A stretch of 64,000 nt of DNA, taken from contig JBEKZV010000005.1 in the NCBI GenBank assembly GCA_049509515.1, positions 62,001 through 126,000 of the forward strand, written 5' to 3'. This stretch comes from JBEKCP01 sp049509515 (GTDB lineage Bacteria > Planctomycetota > Planctomycetia > Pirellulales > Thermoguttaceae). Made by a program: the position numbers and the translations under genes. Shown in pieces: positions 8,157 through 18,400 of this stretch. The notes under the pieces were generated by a model, which searched no databases, was not told the DNA's origin, and worked only from the letters and a program-made list of their open reading frames with translations. Position 1 is the first letter of the stretch, and each line of letters starts with the position of its first letter.

Positions 8157-11100
8157 TCATTGACGGGTTGGCCCGTTTGGCGGGGTTGGGTTCTTGGGCA
8201 ACGTGGCCGTCTTGATGCTGACGTTCTGGATGGCGTGGTAGGTGATCGACCCGTCGAACGGGGCGCCGGACCATTGGATTTCGCCCGAACCGTTGCCGCC
8301 GGTGTTTTCGGGCTTGCTCCCGGGCCCGACCGTGACTTCGAGGGTGTCGTTGCCCCCACCGCCGTTGATGGTTGCCCCGAAGTGCACACTGCCCAGAGCA
8401 TTGACGCTGATCGTGTCCGCGCCGCCGCCCGTATTGAGCGTCAGGATCGGGCCGGTGTGATTTATGTTATTGAGGTTCCCCAGATCGTAGAAGTTGCCGC
8501 CGTTCCCGCCGGTGACGGTCAGGGCAAGCTGGTCCGTGTCGGCGTAGCTGATCACCGCCGGCGCCAGCCCGCTGATCGCCGTTCCGTTGATGGTTACGCT
8601 GCGGGCTTTGTTGTCGCCGCCGGAACCGGGGGGGAAGTGGCCGCCAGGGCCGGCCGAGTCGTCCACGATCAACGTCGTTCCGCCGACGGTCCAAGGATCG
8701 TTGATGACCACCGTCCCGAGGATGGTCTGCACGCCCGCGCTGCGAATCGTCTTGAGCCTTCCGATGGCCAAGGAGAAGTTATGCACCTCGACCCGTTCCG
8801 TCGCCAGGTTCGAGTTGGTCACCGTGGTCGTGACTGAGGCGGGCGTGGACAGCACGTCCACCCCGCTCACCTGGCCGGCGGAAGTGATGCCGGGAACGAT
8901 CGTCAACTGCTGCACCGTGCCCCCGGACTGGAGTTCGACCTCCGTGGTCGACGGCCGGGAACCGCCGTCCAGCACCACGTTGGTCTTGTTCTTGAAGCTG
9001 ATGATGTTGCCTGCGCTCGTGCCGATCGCAATCTCCGAGGGGTCCGAGCCGTTGTTGTCGATGAAGGAAAAGGGGTCCGTGGTCGAAAAGCTGAGATTCG
9101 TGGCTTGAACGGTGTCCTCGACCGGGCTCGACTCGGAGTTGTTGGCGCTCAGTTGCGAGTAGTCGATCTCCGAGTCGTCCAGCACGATCGTCCCGCTGCC
9201 GGCGGAGGTTGCCCTCACGGTTTCGTTGGTGTAGGGCGTTGGCGGGTTTCCCTGAAGGATCAATTGGTTGTTGCCCGCCGCGCCGTCGTAAACCAGCTTG
9301 CCCGTCCCGAGCGGATTGCCGTAGAGCGAGTTCACCGTCAGGGTGTTGCCCTGGCCTCCCGCATCGATTGTCACGGTCGGCGCGAACTGACCATAGAATT
9401 CCAGTAGGTTGTTTACGAAGACCTCGGCGAACTGCGGATCGGACTGGTCGAGTTGGACGATGATGTTTCCGCCGGCGTCGCTCCCGCTGATGCCGGATAG
9501 GATGGGGGGCGTGGCGAGCGTGGCGCTGGCGTCGGGCACCGTCCAGGCGCCGCGGCCGAAAGTCCCGGCGAGCAGCAGGTCCCCGCTTTGGACGATCCCC
9601 AGCCCGCTGCGGGGATAATAACTCAGGTCGGTGACCACGACGTCGGGCAGGCCGCTGCCGTACAGGCTCCAACCGTAGGCGCCGGGCCAGTGACGAAAGA
9701 CCCCGCCCAGCCCGCCGGCCAACACCACGTCGTCTCCCGGGTTGCTGCCGGGCGTGGGGTCGTAAAGCGCGATCGTCTGCAGATCGGAGCACAGATTGTC
9801 GAGGTTGCCCGTGATGTTCGTCCACTTAGCGCCGGCCAGAAGACCGGCGTCGGTCGTTTCCCAGATTTTGCCGGTGCTGTCCAGCACGTAGGCGATCTGC
9901 GAGTCGTCGGCATCGACGGCAATCGCCTGCGCGTAGGTGCCGCCGCCGATGGTCCAGGGCGTGTGGAGCGGACTGAAAGTGTAGGCCTTGCTTTGGTAGT
10001 ATCGCACGAACAATTGACCGGAGTTGCTGGCCACGTAGGCCGTGGTGGGATCATCGGTGCCGTAGGCGAGCGCCGTGACCCAGACATTGCCGGTGCCCGT
10101 CATACCCTTGGGCGTGACATTCGTCACGTCTTGGCCGTCGTCCGTGCTCTCATACACGCCGGTCATGCCGATGAGGAGCTCATCGGGTACGACGGGATTG
10201 GTGATCACCGGGTAATGAGCGTCTTGATCAGCCGTGGGACCCCACGCGGCATAGTCGGCGGCGTTCAGGCCGCTGTAATTGTAGGGGTTTGAGACGTTCT
10301 CCATGGCGACCAGCGTATTATTGTCGTAATACAGCGTGCTGTCGCCGAAGTAGTATTCGTCCGAGCCGTACGCAGCGTTGTCCACCGCCACGGTGCCGCC
10401 GTCGCCGGTGGCGCCGGGCAGGAGCTGCCACGTGGTGCTGCCGGTCTGCGTCTGAATGAGCGATCCCTGGTCCTGCGATCCCCCGAAAATCAGACCGGGG
10501 CCCGAAGCGTAAGCGACGGAAAAGAATTCCGTAGTCTGGATGTCGCCGTTGAGCGAAAACCAGGAACCGCCGCCATTTTTTTGCGGCGACTGCAACTCGT
10601 AGATTCCCCCGTCATCCGATTCCAGAAGAACGCCCGGATTATCCGGGCCGAGGAACACCAGCGAACGCGAATCGGGATGCGGGCTGCGGTGGGTGGTAAT
10701 CGTGTTCTGGGTAAGGCTGTTCCAGTTGTTCTTGGCGGCATCGCCGCGAAAGACGGCCTGATCGTTGGTTGAATAGCCGCTGAGTCCTTGGCCGCCGATT
10801 CCTTGCCCACTGACGTAAACAACGTTCGCGTTGGTCGGATCGGCCGCTATGGCGGACTGGGCCTGGGTGATGTACCAGCCGCCGGGCACGGAGCCGGGCG
10901 CAACCGGCGACCATGAGGGCTGGAGGCCCTGGTTATTGATCACCGCCCGCTCGACGCCCGTAAACAAATTGCCGGTCGTGCCCGCCGGCGCCGCGGCGGT
11001 GCTGATCATTTCCGCGTACAAAACCGTGCTGGAGCCGCTCGAGTAGACCGCCAGCTTGAGGGCGGTGGACCCGGCAATCCCCGGATCGATGGAAGTCCAC

Positions 11101-11951
11101 AACTCGCCGTAGCCGTCGTTGCTCATATAAACAACCCCGTTGACGACGGCAAAGTAGCGGCCGCTGTTGCCGGGGTCCGCGACCAGCGACGAGGCACTTA
11201 CGGGCGCTGCGGCGGTGCCGCTGACGCCCCCCACGACCGGCTGGAATGTCTGGCCGCCGTCGATGCTTCGCATCACTCCGGACTGATCGAGCCCCGCCAC
11301 GAGCACCACTTCCTCTCCTTTCGTCGGGCCCGTTGGGTAAAGTCGCCCGGTGGGCACCACGCCGACGATGCGATCGTGGGCAAACTGCGCCTTCGCCAAG
11401 TCCACCCACTGCGTGCCGCCGTCGGTGGTCTTCAGCAATCCCACGTCGGGCCCGCTAAGCTGCGGCGTGGTGTACATCCAACTGCTGAGCGAGCCGGTCC
11501 CCACCCACAGGGTTTGCCCGCTGGGGTCCAGCGGATCGAGCGCCAGGGAGCTGGTCGCCAGCGAGGCCTGGTTATCGGTCAGGGGCTGCCAATGAATTTT
11601 GGTTGGGTCGCCGAAGATGTTGTCGGACCGCCAGACCCCGCCATTCACCGCTCCGGCGTACACGACATATCCGTCCGCCGGATCGCCGGGAACGTTCTCG
11701 TGAACCGCAATGCTCTCGATGGCGCCCACCGCGGTGTCGTTCGGCTGGGCGTTGACCCAGTGGTTGTCAATCTCGGGCGCGGGGCCAGCCGGCTGCCAGG
11801 CCGGAATGCCGCTGGCGGTGATGGTTAGCAGCGTCCGGTCCTCCAATCGCTCGAAGTGCAACGGCCGCGAGAGGGCCGCACGCGCGGGGCGGCGATTCCC
11901 CGCCCTGTACCGGACCCGCGTCGAAGATCGCCACGAAAGGTTGGGCCACAC
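8157..11951 (-). CDS. Giant secreted beta-propeller protein with planctomycete LEDR-x-LL N-terminal motif
   Basis: 1264 residues. I place the start at GTG 11951 because AGAAGGAG lies 7 bases upstream. The longer frame with TTG at 11996 has no such site. Residues about 35-45 read LHFERLEDRTLL, the conserved N-terminal motif of very large planctomycete extracellular proteins, thought to mark export or surface sorting. Residues about 60-820 contain repeated Asp-box-like units (GGVWRSDN, LLKTTDGGTQW, MRSIDGGQTF, LLESDDGGIY, VYESTDDGQD), which indicates sortilin/BNR-type beta-propellers. The C-terminal third is Gly/Asn/Thr-rich beta structure with GGGNDTLEV resembling hemolysin-type or autotransporter-passenger repeats. 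The role is probably surface binding or degradation of polymers, inferred only. It is separately transcribed, with a 0.7-kb spacer upstream. Confidence 0.82.
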   Translation of the reverse strand: MWPNLSWRSSTRVRYRAGNRRPARAALSRPLHFERLEDRTLLTITASGIPAWQPAGPAPEIDNHWVNAQPNDTAVGAIESIAVHENVPGDPADGYVVYAGAVNGGVWRSDNIFGDPTKIHWQPLTDNQASLATSSLALDPLDPSGQTLWVGTGSLSSWMYTTPQLSGPDVGLLKTTDGGTQWVDLAKAQFAHDRIVGVVPTGRLYPTGPTKGEEVVLVAGLDQSGVMRSIDGGQTFQPVVGGVSGTAAAPVSASSLVADPGNSGRYFAVVNGVVYMSNDGYGELWTSIDPGIAGSTALKLAVYSSGSSTVLYAEMISTAAAPAGTTGNLFTGVERAVINNQGLQPSWSPVAPGSVPGGWYITQAQSAIAADPTNANVVYVSGQGIGGQGLSGYSTNDQAVFRGDAAKNNWNSLTQNTITTHRSPHPDSRSLVFLGPDNPGVLLESDDGGIYELQSPQKNGGGSWFSLNGDIQTTEFFSVAYASGPGLIFGGSQDQGSLIQTQTGSTTWQLLPGATGDGGTVAVDNAAYGSDEYYFGDSTLYYDNNTLVAMENVSNPYNYSGLNAADYAAWGPTADQDAHYPVITNPVVPDELLIGMTGVYESTDDGQDVTNVTPKGMTGTGNVWVTALAYGTDDPTTAYVASNSGQLFVRYYQSKAYTFSPLHTPWTIGGGTYAQAIAVDADDSQIAYVLDSTGKIWETTDAGLLAGAKWTNITGNLDNLCSDLQTIALYDPTPGSNPGDDVVLAGGLGGVFRHWPGAYGWSLYGSGLPDVVVTDLSYYPRSGLGIVQSGDLLLAGTFGRGAWTVPDASATLATPPILSGISGSDAGGNIIVQLDQSDPQFAEVFVNNLLEFYGQFAPTVTIDAGGQGNTLTVNSLYGNPLGTGKLVYDGAAGNNQLILQGNPPTPYTNETVRATSAGSGTIVLDDSEIDYSQLSANNSESSPVEDTVQATNLSFSTTDPFSFIDNNGSDPSEIAIGTSAGNIISFKNKTNVVLDGGSRPSTTEVELQSGGTVQQLTIVPGITSAGQVSGVDVLSTPASVTTTVTNSNLATERVEVHNFSLAIGRLKTIRSAGVQTILGTVVINDPWTVGGTTLIVDDSAGPGGHFPPGSGGDNKARSVTINGTAISGLAPAVISYADTDQLALTVTGGNGGNFYDLGNLNNINHTGPILTLNTGGGADTISVNALGSVHFGATINGGGGNDTLEVTVGPGSKPENTGGNGSGEIQWSGAPFDGSITYHAIQNVSIKTATLPKNPTPPNGPTRQ

Positions 11952-12664
11952 GGTGCGACTCCTTCTTGCGAGAGGTGCATGCACCGCGCGAAACAACGCT
12001 GCCGGTGACGAGGGATTATTCCTGATTCTCCCTCGCGGTCAATGAGATTCAGGAAAGATCGCAGAAATAAGGTTCACCGCAACGCTAATGTTTCTGTGCG
12101 GTGTACCGGCGGAACACGGGCGGATGCCCTTTTTGCCCTCACTGCGCTGGGCGCCACTGGCGCTGCCACTGCCCACGGTCACAAGGAACCCCTGCACCGG
12201 CAGGGCCAGCGGGCACGCCCGGCGGACGCGGCGGGCTTGACCGTCCCGGAGGCGCGCGTAGCATTGCAACAATCGTTGCTTGTGGGGTGCCATCCAAAGC
12301 GTGCTGTGGGCAAGGAGCCGGCGTATGACCCTCGGCGAGTTGTTCGTTTTGCTGATTGTGGCGAATGAATTGCACAACCTATTGTTCTCCGAGCCGTTAC
12401 GCGAAGAACACCCGCGCGCCGCTCTCGGGGCGGGTTGAAAATATTGAATGACGCCGGCCGGGCGATGAGGTTCTGCACGTCAGTGCCCGGCGCGAGACCC
12501 ATCTTCTGGGACTCGGCATGTCGCTGTAACTGTCGATGCTGCTTGCAGTCATTGCGTGCCGGTCCGCACGGTGATATGATAATATCGCCGCGTGCGGCTT
12601 CCGAACACCGCCGGCGCGGCAGTCCGTGGCGCAATGTTCGTCTTCCTCGCGTGAGATGCCTACC
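11952..12664. other. Divergent intergenic region, no gene supported
   Basis: These 713 bases separate two divergent genes and must hold both promoters, but I cannot place them with confidence. Short open frames on both strands lack ribosome sites and protein-like composition. Segments such as GCGCCACTGGCGCTGCCACTG around 12150-12175 and GGCAGGGCCAGCGGGC around 12199-12214 look like worn repeat remnants. The second resembles CAGGGCCAGCGGGC at 705-718. Confidence 0.5.
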
Positions 12665-14692
12665 ATGAGACCGCGTTGTTGGCTCGTTTTCGTGTCGATT
12701 TTCATGCTACTGGCGGCCTGCGCGGCGGGGGGCGCGGCCGTCGAGCCGCTCGCCAGCGGCATCGATCGGGCCAACTTCGACCCGTCCGTGCGTTTCCAGG
12801 ACGATCTGTTCCACGCCGTCAACGGCACATGGCTCGCCAAGACCGAGATCCCCGCCGACCGCGCCGAGTACGGCGCCTTCACGGTGCTGGCCGAACAGGC
12901 CGAAAAGGACGTCCGCGCCATCGTCGAAAGCTGTGCCGCCGCCGGCCAGAACGCGGCGGACCCCGAGAAGAAGGTCGGCGACCTGTACGCCTCGTACATG
13001 GACGAGGCGCGGGCCGAGCGGCTGGGCATCCAGCCCATCGCCGGCACGCTCGCGGCGATCGACAAGATCGAGACCAAGGCCGGCCTGGTGCGGATGCTCG
13101 CCGACCTGGCGCGGGTCGGGATCGGCGGCGTGGTACACTGCTCGGTCGCTCCCGACGCCAAGCGATCCGACCGGTACATCCTGCATCTTTCGCAGGGGGG
13201 CCTCGGCCTGCCGGACCGCGACTACTACTGGGACGCCAAGTACAAGGAGAAGCTGGCGGCCTACGAGGCGCACGTCGCGCGGAGCCTGGCGCTCGGCGGC
13301 GTCGCCGATGCCCCTCGCGCGGCCGCCGAGATCGTGGCCTTCGAGACGCGGCTTGCCAGGGCACAGTGGTCGAAGGAGCAGAACCGCGACGACGTCAAGA
13401 CGTACAACAAGCGGACCCGCGCGGAGCTTGTCCGGCTGGCGCCGGGCTTCGATTGGAAGTCGTACCTCGACGCCGCCGGCGCCGGCGCGGCGGAGGAGCT
13501 GATCGTTGCGGAGCCGTCGTACTTCACGGCCGTTGCCGGGATGGCGGACGCGGTGCCGCTGGGAACCTGGAAGGCGTGGCTGAAGTGGAAAGTGGTCCAG
13601 CGGTACGCCGGCCTGTTGGACCGGAAGCTGGCCGACGCGGACTTCGCTTTCTACGGCCGCGCGCTCCGCGGCATTCCCGCGGATCGTCCCCGCTGGAAGC
13701 GGGCGGTGGCCGCCGTCGAGGGCAGCCTCGGCGAGGCGGTCGGCAAGTTGTACGTCGCCCGGCATTTCCCGCCCGACGCCAAGCTGCGGATGGACGTGCT
13801 GGTCAAGAACATCATCGCGGCCTATGGCCAAGCCATCCGCGAGCTGGATTGGATGGGCCCGAGCACCAAGCAGAAAGCGCTTGCCAAGCTGGCGGCCTTC
13901 AACGCGAAGATCGGCTATCCGAAGAAGTGGCGCGACTACTCCGCCCTGGCGATCCGCCGCGACGACCTGGTCGGCAACGTCGCGCGCGCGGCGGCCTTCG
14001 AATGGAATCGCCGGCTCGCCAGGCTCGGCAAGCCGGTGGATCGCGACGAATGGTTCATGACCCCGCAGACCGTCAACGCCTACTACAACTCCAGCCTGAA
14101 CGAGATCGTGTTCCCGGCCGCGATCCTGCAGCCGCCGTTCTTCAACCGTGCCGCGGACGACGCGGTGAACTACGGCGGCATCGGCGCGGTGATCGGCCAC
14201 GAGACCGGCCACGGCTTCGACGACCAAGGCTCGAAGTGGGACGGCGCCGGCAACCTCGTCGACTGGTGGACGCCGGCCGACCGCGCCGAGTTCGACCGCC
14301 GCGGCGCCGCGCTGGCGGCCCAGTACAGTCGCTTCGAGCCGTTGCCGGGCTACCACGTGAACGGCCGCTTCACGCTCGGCGAGAACAGCGCCGACCTGGC
14401 CGGCCTGACCATCTCCTACGCGGCCTACCGCCGCTCGCTCGGCGGCCGGGAGGCCCCGGTCCTCGACGGGCTGAGCGGCGACGAGCGATTCTTCATCGGC
14501 TGGGCCCAGGTGTGGCGCCGCAAGCACCGCGTCGACGACCTCAAGAATCGGCTGCTCGTCGACCCGCATTCGCCGGCCCAGTACCGCGCCAACGGCACGG
14601 TCCGCAACGTGCCCGCGTTCTTCTCCGCGTTTCAGGTGAAGCCGGGCGACAAGATGTACCTGCCGCCCAACGAGCGCGTGAAGATCTGGTGA
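12665..14692 (+). CDS. M13-family zinc metallopeptidase (PepO/neprilysin-like) lipoprotein
   Basis: 675 residues, full length for the family. The N-terminus MRPRCWLVFVSIFMLLAAC has a lipobox (LAAC), so the enzyme is probably anchored to a membrane after export. The M13 signatures are all present: VNAYYN before the catalytic core, the zinc motif HETGH (His512, His516, catalytic Glu513), and the downstream ENSAD with the third zinc ligand Glu573. The C-terminus ends in VKIW, like the family's conserved C-terminal tryptophan. The enzyme cleaves peptides on the amino side of hydrophobic residues in known relatives. ATG 12656 is an alternative start three codons upstream. It stands alone: neighbours on both sides are on the opposite strand. 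Confidence 0.93.
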   Translation: MRPRCWLVFVSIFMLLAACAAGGAAVEPLASGIDRANFDPSVRFQDDLFHAVNGTWLAKTEIPADRAEYGAFTVLAEQAEKDVRAIVESCAAAGQNAADPEKKVGDLYASYMDEARAERLGIQPIAGTLAAIDKIETKAGLVRMLADLARVGIGGVVHCSVAPDAKRSDRYILHLSQGGLGLPDRDYYWDAKYKEKLAAYEAHVARSLALGGVADAPRAAAEIVAFETRLARAQWSKEQNRDDVKTYNKRTRAELVRLAPGFDWKSYLDAAGAGAAEELIVAEPSYFTAVAGMADAVPLGTWKAWLKWKVVQRYAGLLDRKLADADFAFYGRALRGIPADRPRWKRAVAAVEGSLGEAVGKLYVARHFPPDAKLRMDVLVKNIIAAYGQAIRELDWMGPSTKQKALAKLAAFNAKIGYPKKWRDYSALAIRRDDLVGNVARAAAFEWNRRLARLGKPVDRDEWFMTPQTVNAYYNSSLNEIVFPAAILQPPFFNRAADDAVNYGGIGAVIGHETGHGFDDQGSKWDGAGNLVDWWTPADRAEFDRRGAALAAQYSRFEPLPGYHVNGRFTLGENSADLAGLTISYAAYRRSLGGREAPVLDGLSGDERFFIGWAQVWRRKHRVDDLKNRLLVDPHSPAQYRANGTVRNVPAFFSAFQVKPGDKMYLPPNERVKIW

Positions 14693-14775
14693 GCCGTGCG
14701 CGGGCATGGCACCCGGCGCACGAGCAGGGCAGGATCGCCGTTGGCCGGAGTCCGGGGCCGTTCGGGCAGACGGCA

Positions 14776-16746
14776 TTATGGGGACGGGCGGGCTTTGCGA
14801 GGGCCGACGGCCTGCTCGGGCAGGCCATGCTCGCAGGCCCCCACGTCCGGCCTCTTTCCGGCGTATGCCAGCGAGACCTTCTGCCCGTCGTGCCACGAAA
14901 GCGGCCGGTCGAGTTCCAGCGTGCGGGTGTCGTAGTCGACGGCGACCACCCGGGCGGTCCGGCTCCAGCCTTCAATCCGGATGAGGTCGCCCTGCTGGCC
15001 TTCGATGCCGAACCCGTCAAAGAAGAAGCCAACGTCGTTGACTGTCATCCGCCGGCTGTTCTCGGCTCCTCCCACGGCGGCGGCCAGGAGCGCGCCGGCG
15101 CCGATCATCGGACTGCCCTCCTTCAGGCGGAAGTCTCCCGCCTCGGGATCCACCAGCAGCGGGTCCTGCTGGAGGTTGCCGGCAAAGGTGCCGGGATAGG
15201 TCCGGTTCATCCGCTCGGCACTGCCGGGCGGCGGGTACTTCGGCGTGTGGACGTAGATGACCTCATCCTTCCACGGGCCGGCCGCGAAAAAATCGTTGTT
15301 GATGAACTTGACGGCCGTCAACAGTCCCTCGGCCGCGACCGCCACCGGCTTGCCGGCGATCCTCGTCTGCCAGGTCCAGGTCGTATGTGCCCGATAAGGC
15401 CCGGGCAGGAAGATGTTGTTGATGAACTGGTTGTCGGCGAAGGCGAATTTCTTGTGGAACAGCCGGGCGGGGTTCTTCTGCTCCACGGGGGGCGGATTCG
15501 GGAGGTCGCTGACGGCGCGGTCCGGGGGGATGGTCACGCAGCCGTTGTCGTAACCGTAGAAGGTATTGTGGAAGACGCGGTTGCCGGTGACGAAGCCGGC
15601 CTCGTGCCCTTCGCCCATCCAGTAATTCTTCTCGGGATTCCAGCCGTCCCAGGAGCCGCCCCAGCGCATGATGATGGCCGAACCGCCGGCCGCGGCGCCG
15701 GGGTGCGCGGCATCCGGCCGCTTGCCCGGCGGGTTGCAGAACACGTTGAAGCGGATGATCCCCTCCTGGCCGGAGTATTGCACGGCCGACGGCTGGGCGG
15801 CGCGCTGCGGGTAGAAGGGGTGATAGCCGAAGAAGTTGCGCTCGAACAGATTGTGCTTCGTGCTGTCGTAGGCCGCCCCGAGGATGTGGCCCGGGTCGTC
15901 CGCCTCCCGCCGGTCCGGCTTGATGTCGTAAACTTCGACGAGTTTGTTGGGCCGGCCCTTCTCAAAATAAGGATTGTCGAACCGGCAGTGGCGGACCATG
16001 TTGAAGCTGCTGCCCCGCAGTGCCAAGAGGGAGTGCTCCGCCGTGTCGAACGTGCAGTTTTCGATCAGGCTGTGATCGCACTTCTCCATCTGAACGGCAT
16101 CGAACGACGAATTGCGGAAAGTGCAGTTGTCGATCACCACCTGCCGGCATTCCAGGAACCGCGCGGTGCCCTTGGCGCCGTGCAGGGCGTCGGCGAACAC
16201 GCAGTCGCGAATCGCCACGTGGTGGCAGTTGCGGGCGAAAACCCAGCCGGCCACCCGGCTGAATTGCAGGCCCTCGATGCTGACGTGCGAAACGTCCTTC
16301 AGGGTCACGACGCCGCGGTTGATGGAGAGCGGCAGGTCGTCGCAATCGGGATACTTCGGCCCGGACTGGCCGAGAACCACCCGCTCGCCCGGGTAGGCCC
16401 TGAAGACGATGGGCTTTTCCGCCGTGCCGGAGTTCTTGGGCCAGAGCACGTCGTTCTCGCGGACGCTGCTGCTCGCATGATACACGCCGGCCCGGAGCAG
16501 GACTACGTCGCCCGCCCGCGCCGCGTTGGCGGCCTCGACGACGGTCTTGTATGCCGCGCCGTCTTTGCCCGAGCCGTCGCGGCGGGCGACCGAGTAATCG
16601 CCGGCACAATTCCGGGCCAGCATGTTGTCGACGTAGATCACCGCGCCCGACACGGTGCCCGCCGGCAGGCCGATCGCCCAGCACAAGGCCAACGCCAAGG
16701 CCAAGACCGCGCGGCACGGTTTCGAGCACAACCCGCGAGCGCTCAT
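14776..16746 (-). CDS. Secreted right-handed beta-helix protein
   Basis: 656 residues from ATG 16746, with AGGAG six bases upstream. It has a signal peptide (VLALALALCWAIGLPAG). The mature part opens VIYVDNMLARNCAGDYS, then AAYKTVVEAANAARAGDVVLLRAG, the classic start of pectate-lyase-like parallel beta-helix proteins. Many short repeats follow of the type VSIEGLQF, VAIRDCVF, VVIDNCTF and SLIENCTF (about residues 150-260). A final segment (VGFFFDGFGIEGQQGD... VGACEHG) is shared by other planctomycete beta-helix proteins. It is probably a polysaccharide lyase or binding protein. It is the last gene of a likely four-gene operon running from 21280, 98 bases after the DUF1501 gene. Confidence 0.88.
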   Translation of the reverse strand: MSARGLCSKPCRAVLALALALCWAIGLPAGTVSGAVIYVDNMLARNCAGDYSVARRDGSGKDGAAYKTVVEAANAARAGDVVLLRAGVYHASSSVRENDVLWPKNSGTAEKPIVFRAYPGERVVLGQSGPKYPDCDDLPLSINRGVVTLKDVSHVSIEGLQFSRVAGWVFARNCHHVAIRDCVFADALHGAKGTARFLECRQVVIDNCTFRNSSFDAVQMEKCDHSLIENCTFDTAEHSLLALRGSSFNMVRHCRFDNPYFEKGRPNKLVEVYDIKPDRREADDPGHILGAAYDSTKHNLFERNFFGYHPFYPQRAAQPSAVQYSGQEGIIRFNVFCNPPGKRPDAAHPGAAAGGSAIIMRWGGSWDGWNPEKNYWMGEGHEAGFVTGNRVFHNTFYGYDNGCVTIPPDRAVSDLPNPPPVEQKNPARLFHKKFAFADNQFINNIFLPGPYRAHTTWTWQTRIAGKPVAVAAEGLLTAVKFINNDFFAAGPWKDEVIYVHTPKYPPPGSAERMNRTYPGTFAGNLQQDPLLVDPEAGDFRLKEGSPMIGAGALLAAAVGGAENSRRMTVNDVGFFFDGFGIEGQQGDLIRIEGWSRTARVVAVDYDTRTLELDRPLSWHDGQKVSLAYAGKRPDVGACEHGLPEQAVGPRKARPSP

Positions 16747-16844
16747 GTCGTTCTCCTGAGCGACCTTGTGTGATCCTGGGAGCAAGTGGCGCCGAGATGG
16801 CGTGCGACTTCTTCGCAGAAGCAGTGCCGGCAAGGCCGCCGCCT

Positions 16845-18344
16845 TCACGCCAGCAGGCCCTTGACGACCCTGGCCTTCTCGACGCCGGTCAGCCGCTGGT
16901 CGAGGCCCTGATAGCGGAATATGAAGCGCTCGTGCTCGAAGCCCAGCAGGTGCAGCACCGTGGCGTGAAAGTCGCGGACCAGCACGGGGTCCCTGACCAC
17001 GTTGTACGAGAAGTCGTCGGTCTCGCCGTAGATCGTTCCGGGCCGCGATCCGCCGCCGGCCATCCACATGGTGAAGCAGCGGGGATGGTGGTCGCGGCCG
17101 TAGTTCTCCTTGGAGAGGCCGCCTTGCGAATAGATCGTGCGGCCGAACTCGCCGCCCCAAACGACGAGCGTTTCGCCCAGCAGTCCCCGCTGCTTGAGGT
17201 CGTTGACCAGGCCCCAACAGCTTTGGTCGACGTCCTTGCACTGGCTGGGCAACCGGCCCGCCACGTTGGCGTGGGTATCCCAGTTGTTGTGATAGATCTG
17301 GACGAAGCGCACGCCGCGCTCGACCAGCCGCCGGGCCAACAGGGCCGCGTTGGCGAACGTGCCCGGCTTCTTCGCGTCTTGGCCGTAAAGATCGAAGGTG
17401 GCGGGCGGTTCCTTGCCGAGGTCCGCCAGCTCGGGCACGCTTCCCTGCATGCGGTACGCCAGCTCGTATTGGGCGGTGCGCGTCAGCGTCTCCGGGTCAC
17501 CCAGCAGCTTGTGGTTCATCGCGTTCAGGGACTTGATGCCGTCGAGCGTCAGCCGCCGGACCTCGGCCGGCACGCCCGGCGGGTTGTTGATGAACAGGAT
17601 CGGATCGCCGCTGGTGCGGAAGGAAACGCCCGCGTGCTCGCCGGGCAGATAGCCGGCCGACCACAGCCGGGCGGAAATCGCCTGCGTCTGCTCGGTGTTC
17701 GTGGGCCGCGCCACCAGCACGACGAACGCCGGCAGGTTCTCGTTCAAGGAGCCCAGGCCGTAGGACACCCAAGACCCCAGGCAGGGGCGCCCCGTAATCT
17801 GATTGCCGGTCTGCATGAAGGTGATGGCCGGCTCGTGGTTGATGGCCTCGGTCACCATGGTGCGGATGAAGCACAACTCGTCGACCATTTTGGCCGTCTG
17901 GGGGAGCAACTCGCTCACCCACATGCCGCACCGGCCGTGCTGCGCGAATTTGTACTTCGACGGCGCGATCGGAAACCGCGCCTGGCCCGAGGTCATCGTC
18001 GTCAACCGCTGCCCCTGGCGCACCGAATCGGGCAGGTCCTTGTCGTACCACTTGTCCATCTTGGGCTTGTAGTCGAACAGGTCCATCTGCGACGGCCCGC
18101 CGACCAGGTGCAGATAGATCACGTGCTTGGCCTTGCCGGGGAAATGGGAGCGGCCCGCCGGCGGGCGCCCCGCCAGCGCCGGGGCAGGCTTGCCGAGGGG
18201 TTCCGCGGCCAGCAGCGACGCGGCCGCAAGCCCGCCAATGGCGCCGGCGCCGCGGACGAGGAACCGGCGGCGGGTTTCAGCGGGGACTGGTCCGTTTTTC
18301 GGCCGATCAGCGTGGTTCTCAGGTACCGGGTGATCCGAAAACAT
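16845..18344 (-). CDS. DUF1501 protein with Tat signal
   Basis: 499 residues. The N-terminus contains a twin-arginine signal (TRRRFLVRGAGAIGGLAAASLLA), so it is exported folded. The body matches the DUF1501 family, which is distantly related to sulfatases and alkaline phosphatases: VIYLHLVGGPSQMDLFDYKP near the start, FMQTGNQ and GRPCLGSWVSYGLG in the middle, then VWGGEFGRT and GRDHHPRCFTMWMAGGG. These genes almost always follow a DUF1549/DUF1553 cytochrome gene in Planctomycetes, as here (56-base gap). The biochemical function is not established. A role with sulfated polysaccharides is often proposed. GGGAGACAGG precedes the ATG. Confidence 0.93.
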   Translation of the reverse strand: MFSDHPVPENHADRPKNGPVPAETRRRFLVRGAGAIGGLAAASLLAAEPLGKPAPALAGRPPAGRSHFPGKAKHVIYLHLVGGPSQMDLFDYKPKMDKWYDKDLPDSVRQGQRLTTMTSGQARFPIAPSKYKFAQHGRCGMWVSELLPQTAKMVDELCFIRTMVTEAINHEPAITFMQTGNQITGRPCLGSWVSYGLGSLNENLPAFVVLVARPTNTEQTQAISARLWSAGYLPGEHAGVSFRTSGDPILFINNPPGVPAEVRRLTLDGIKSLNAMNHKLLGDPETLTRTAQYELAYRMQGSVPELADLGKEPPATFDLYGQDAKKPGTFANAALLARRLVERGVRFVQIYHNNWDTHANVAGRLPSQCKDVDQSCWGLVNDLKQRGLLGETLVVWGGEFGRTIYSQGGLSKENYGRDHHPRCFTMWMAGGGSRPGTIYGETDDFSYNVVRDPVLVRDFHATVLHLLGFEHERFIFRYQGLDQRLTGVEKARVVKGLLA

Positions 18345-18400
18345 GGACCTGTCTCCCTTCCCCCCGTCCTGCGAACGGTTGCAACGGTTTCATGGCGGGC

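Noticed and set aside
12676..16773. Open frame of 1365 codons on the plus strand
   Set aside because: It runs antisense through the beta-helix gene and out of frame through the metallopeptidase gene. The translation is Arg/Gly/Ala-rich without any motif. It results from high third-position GC.
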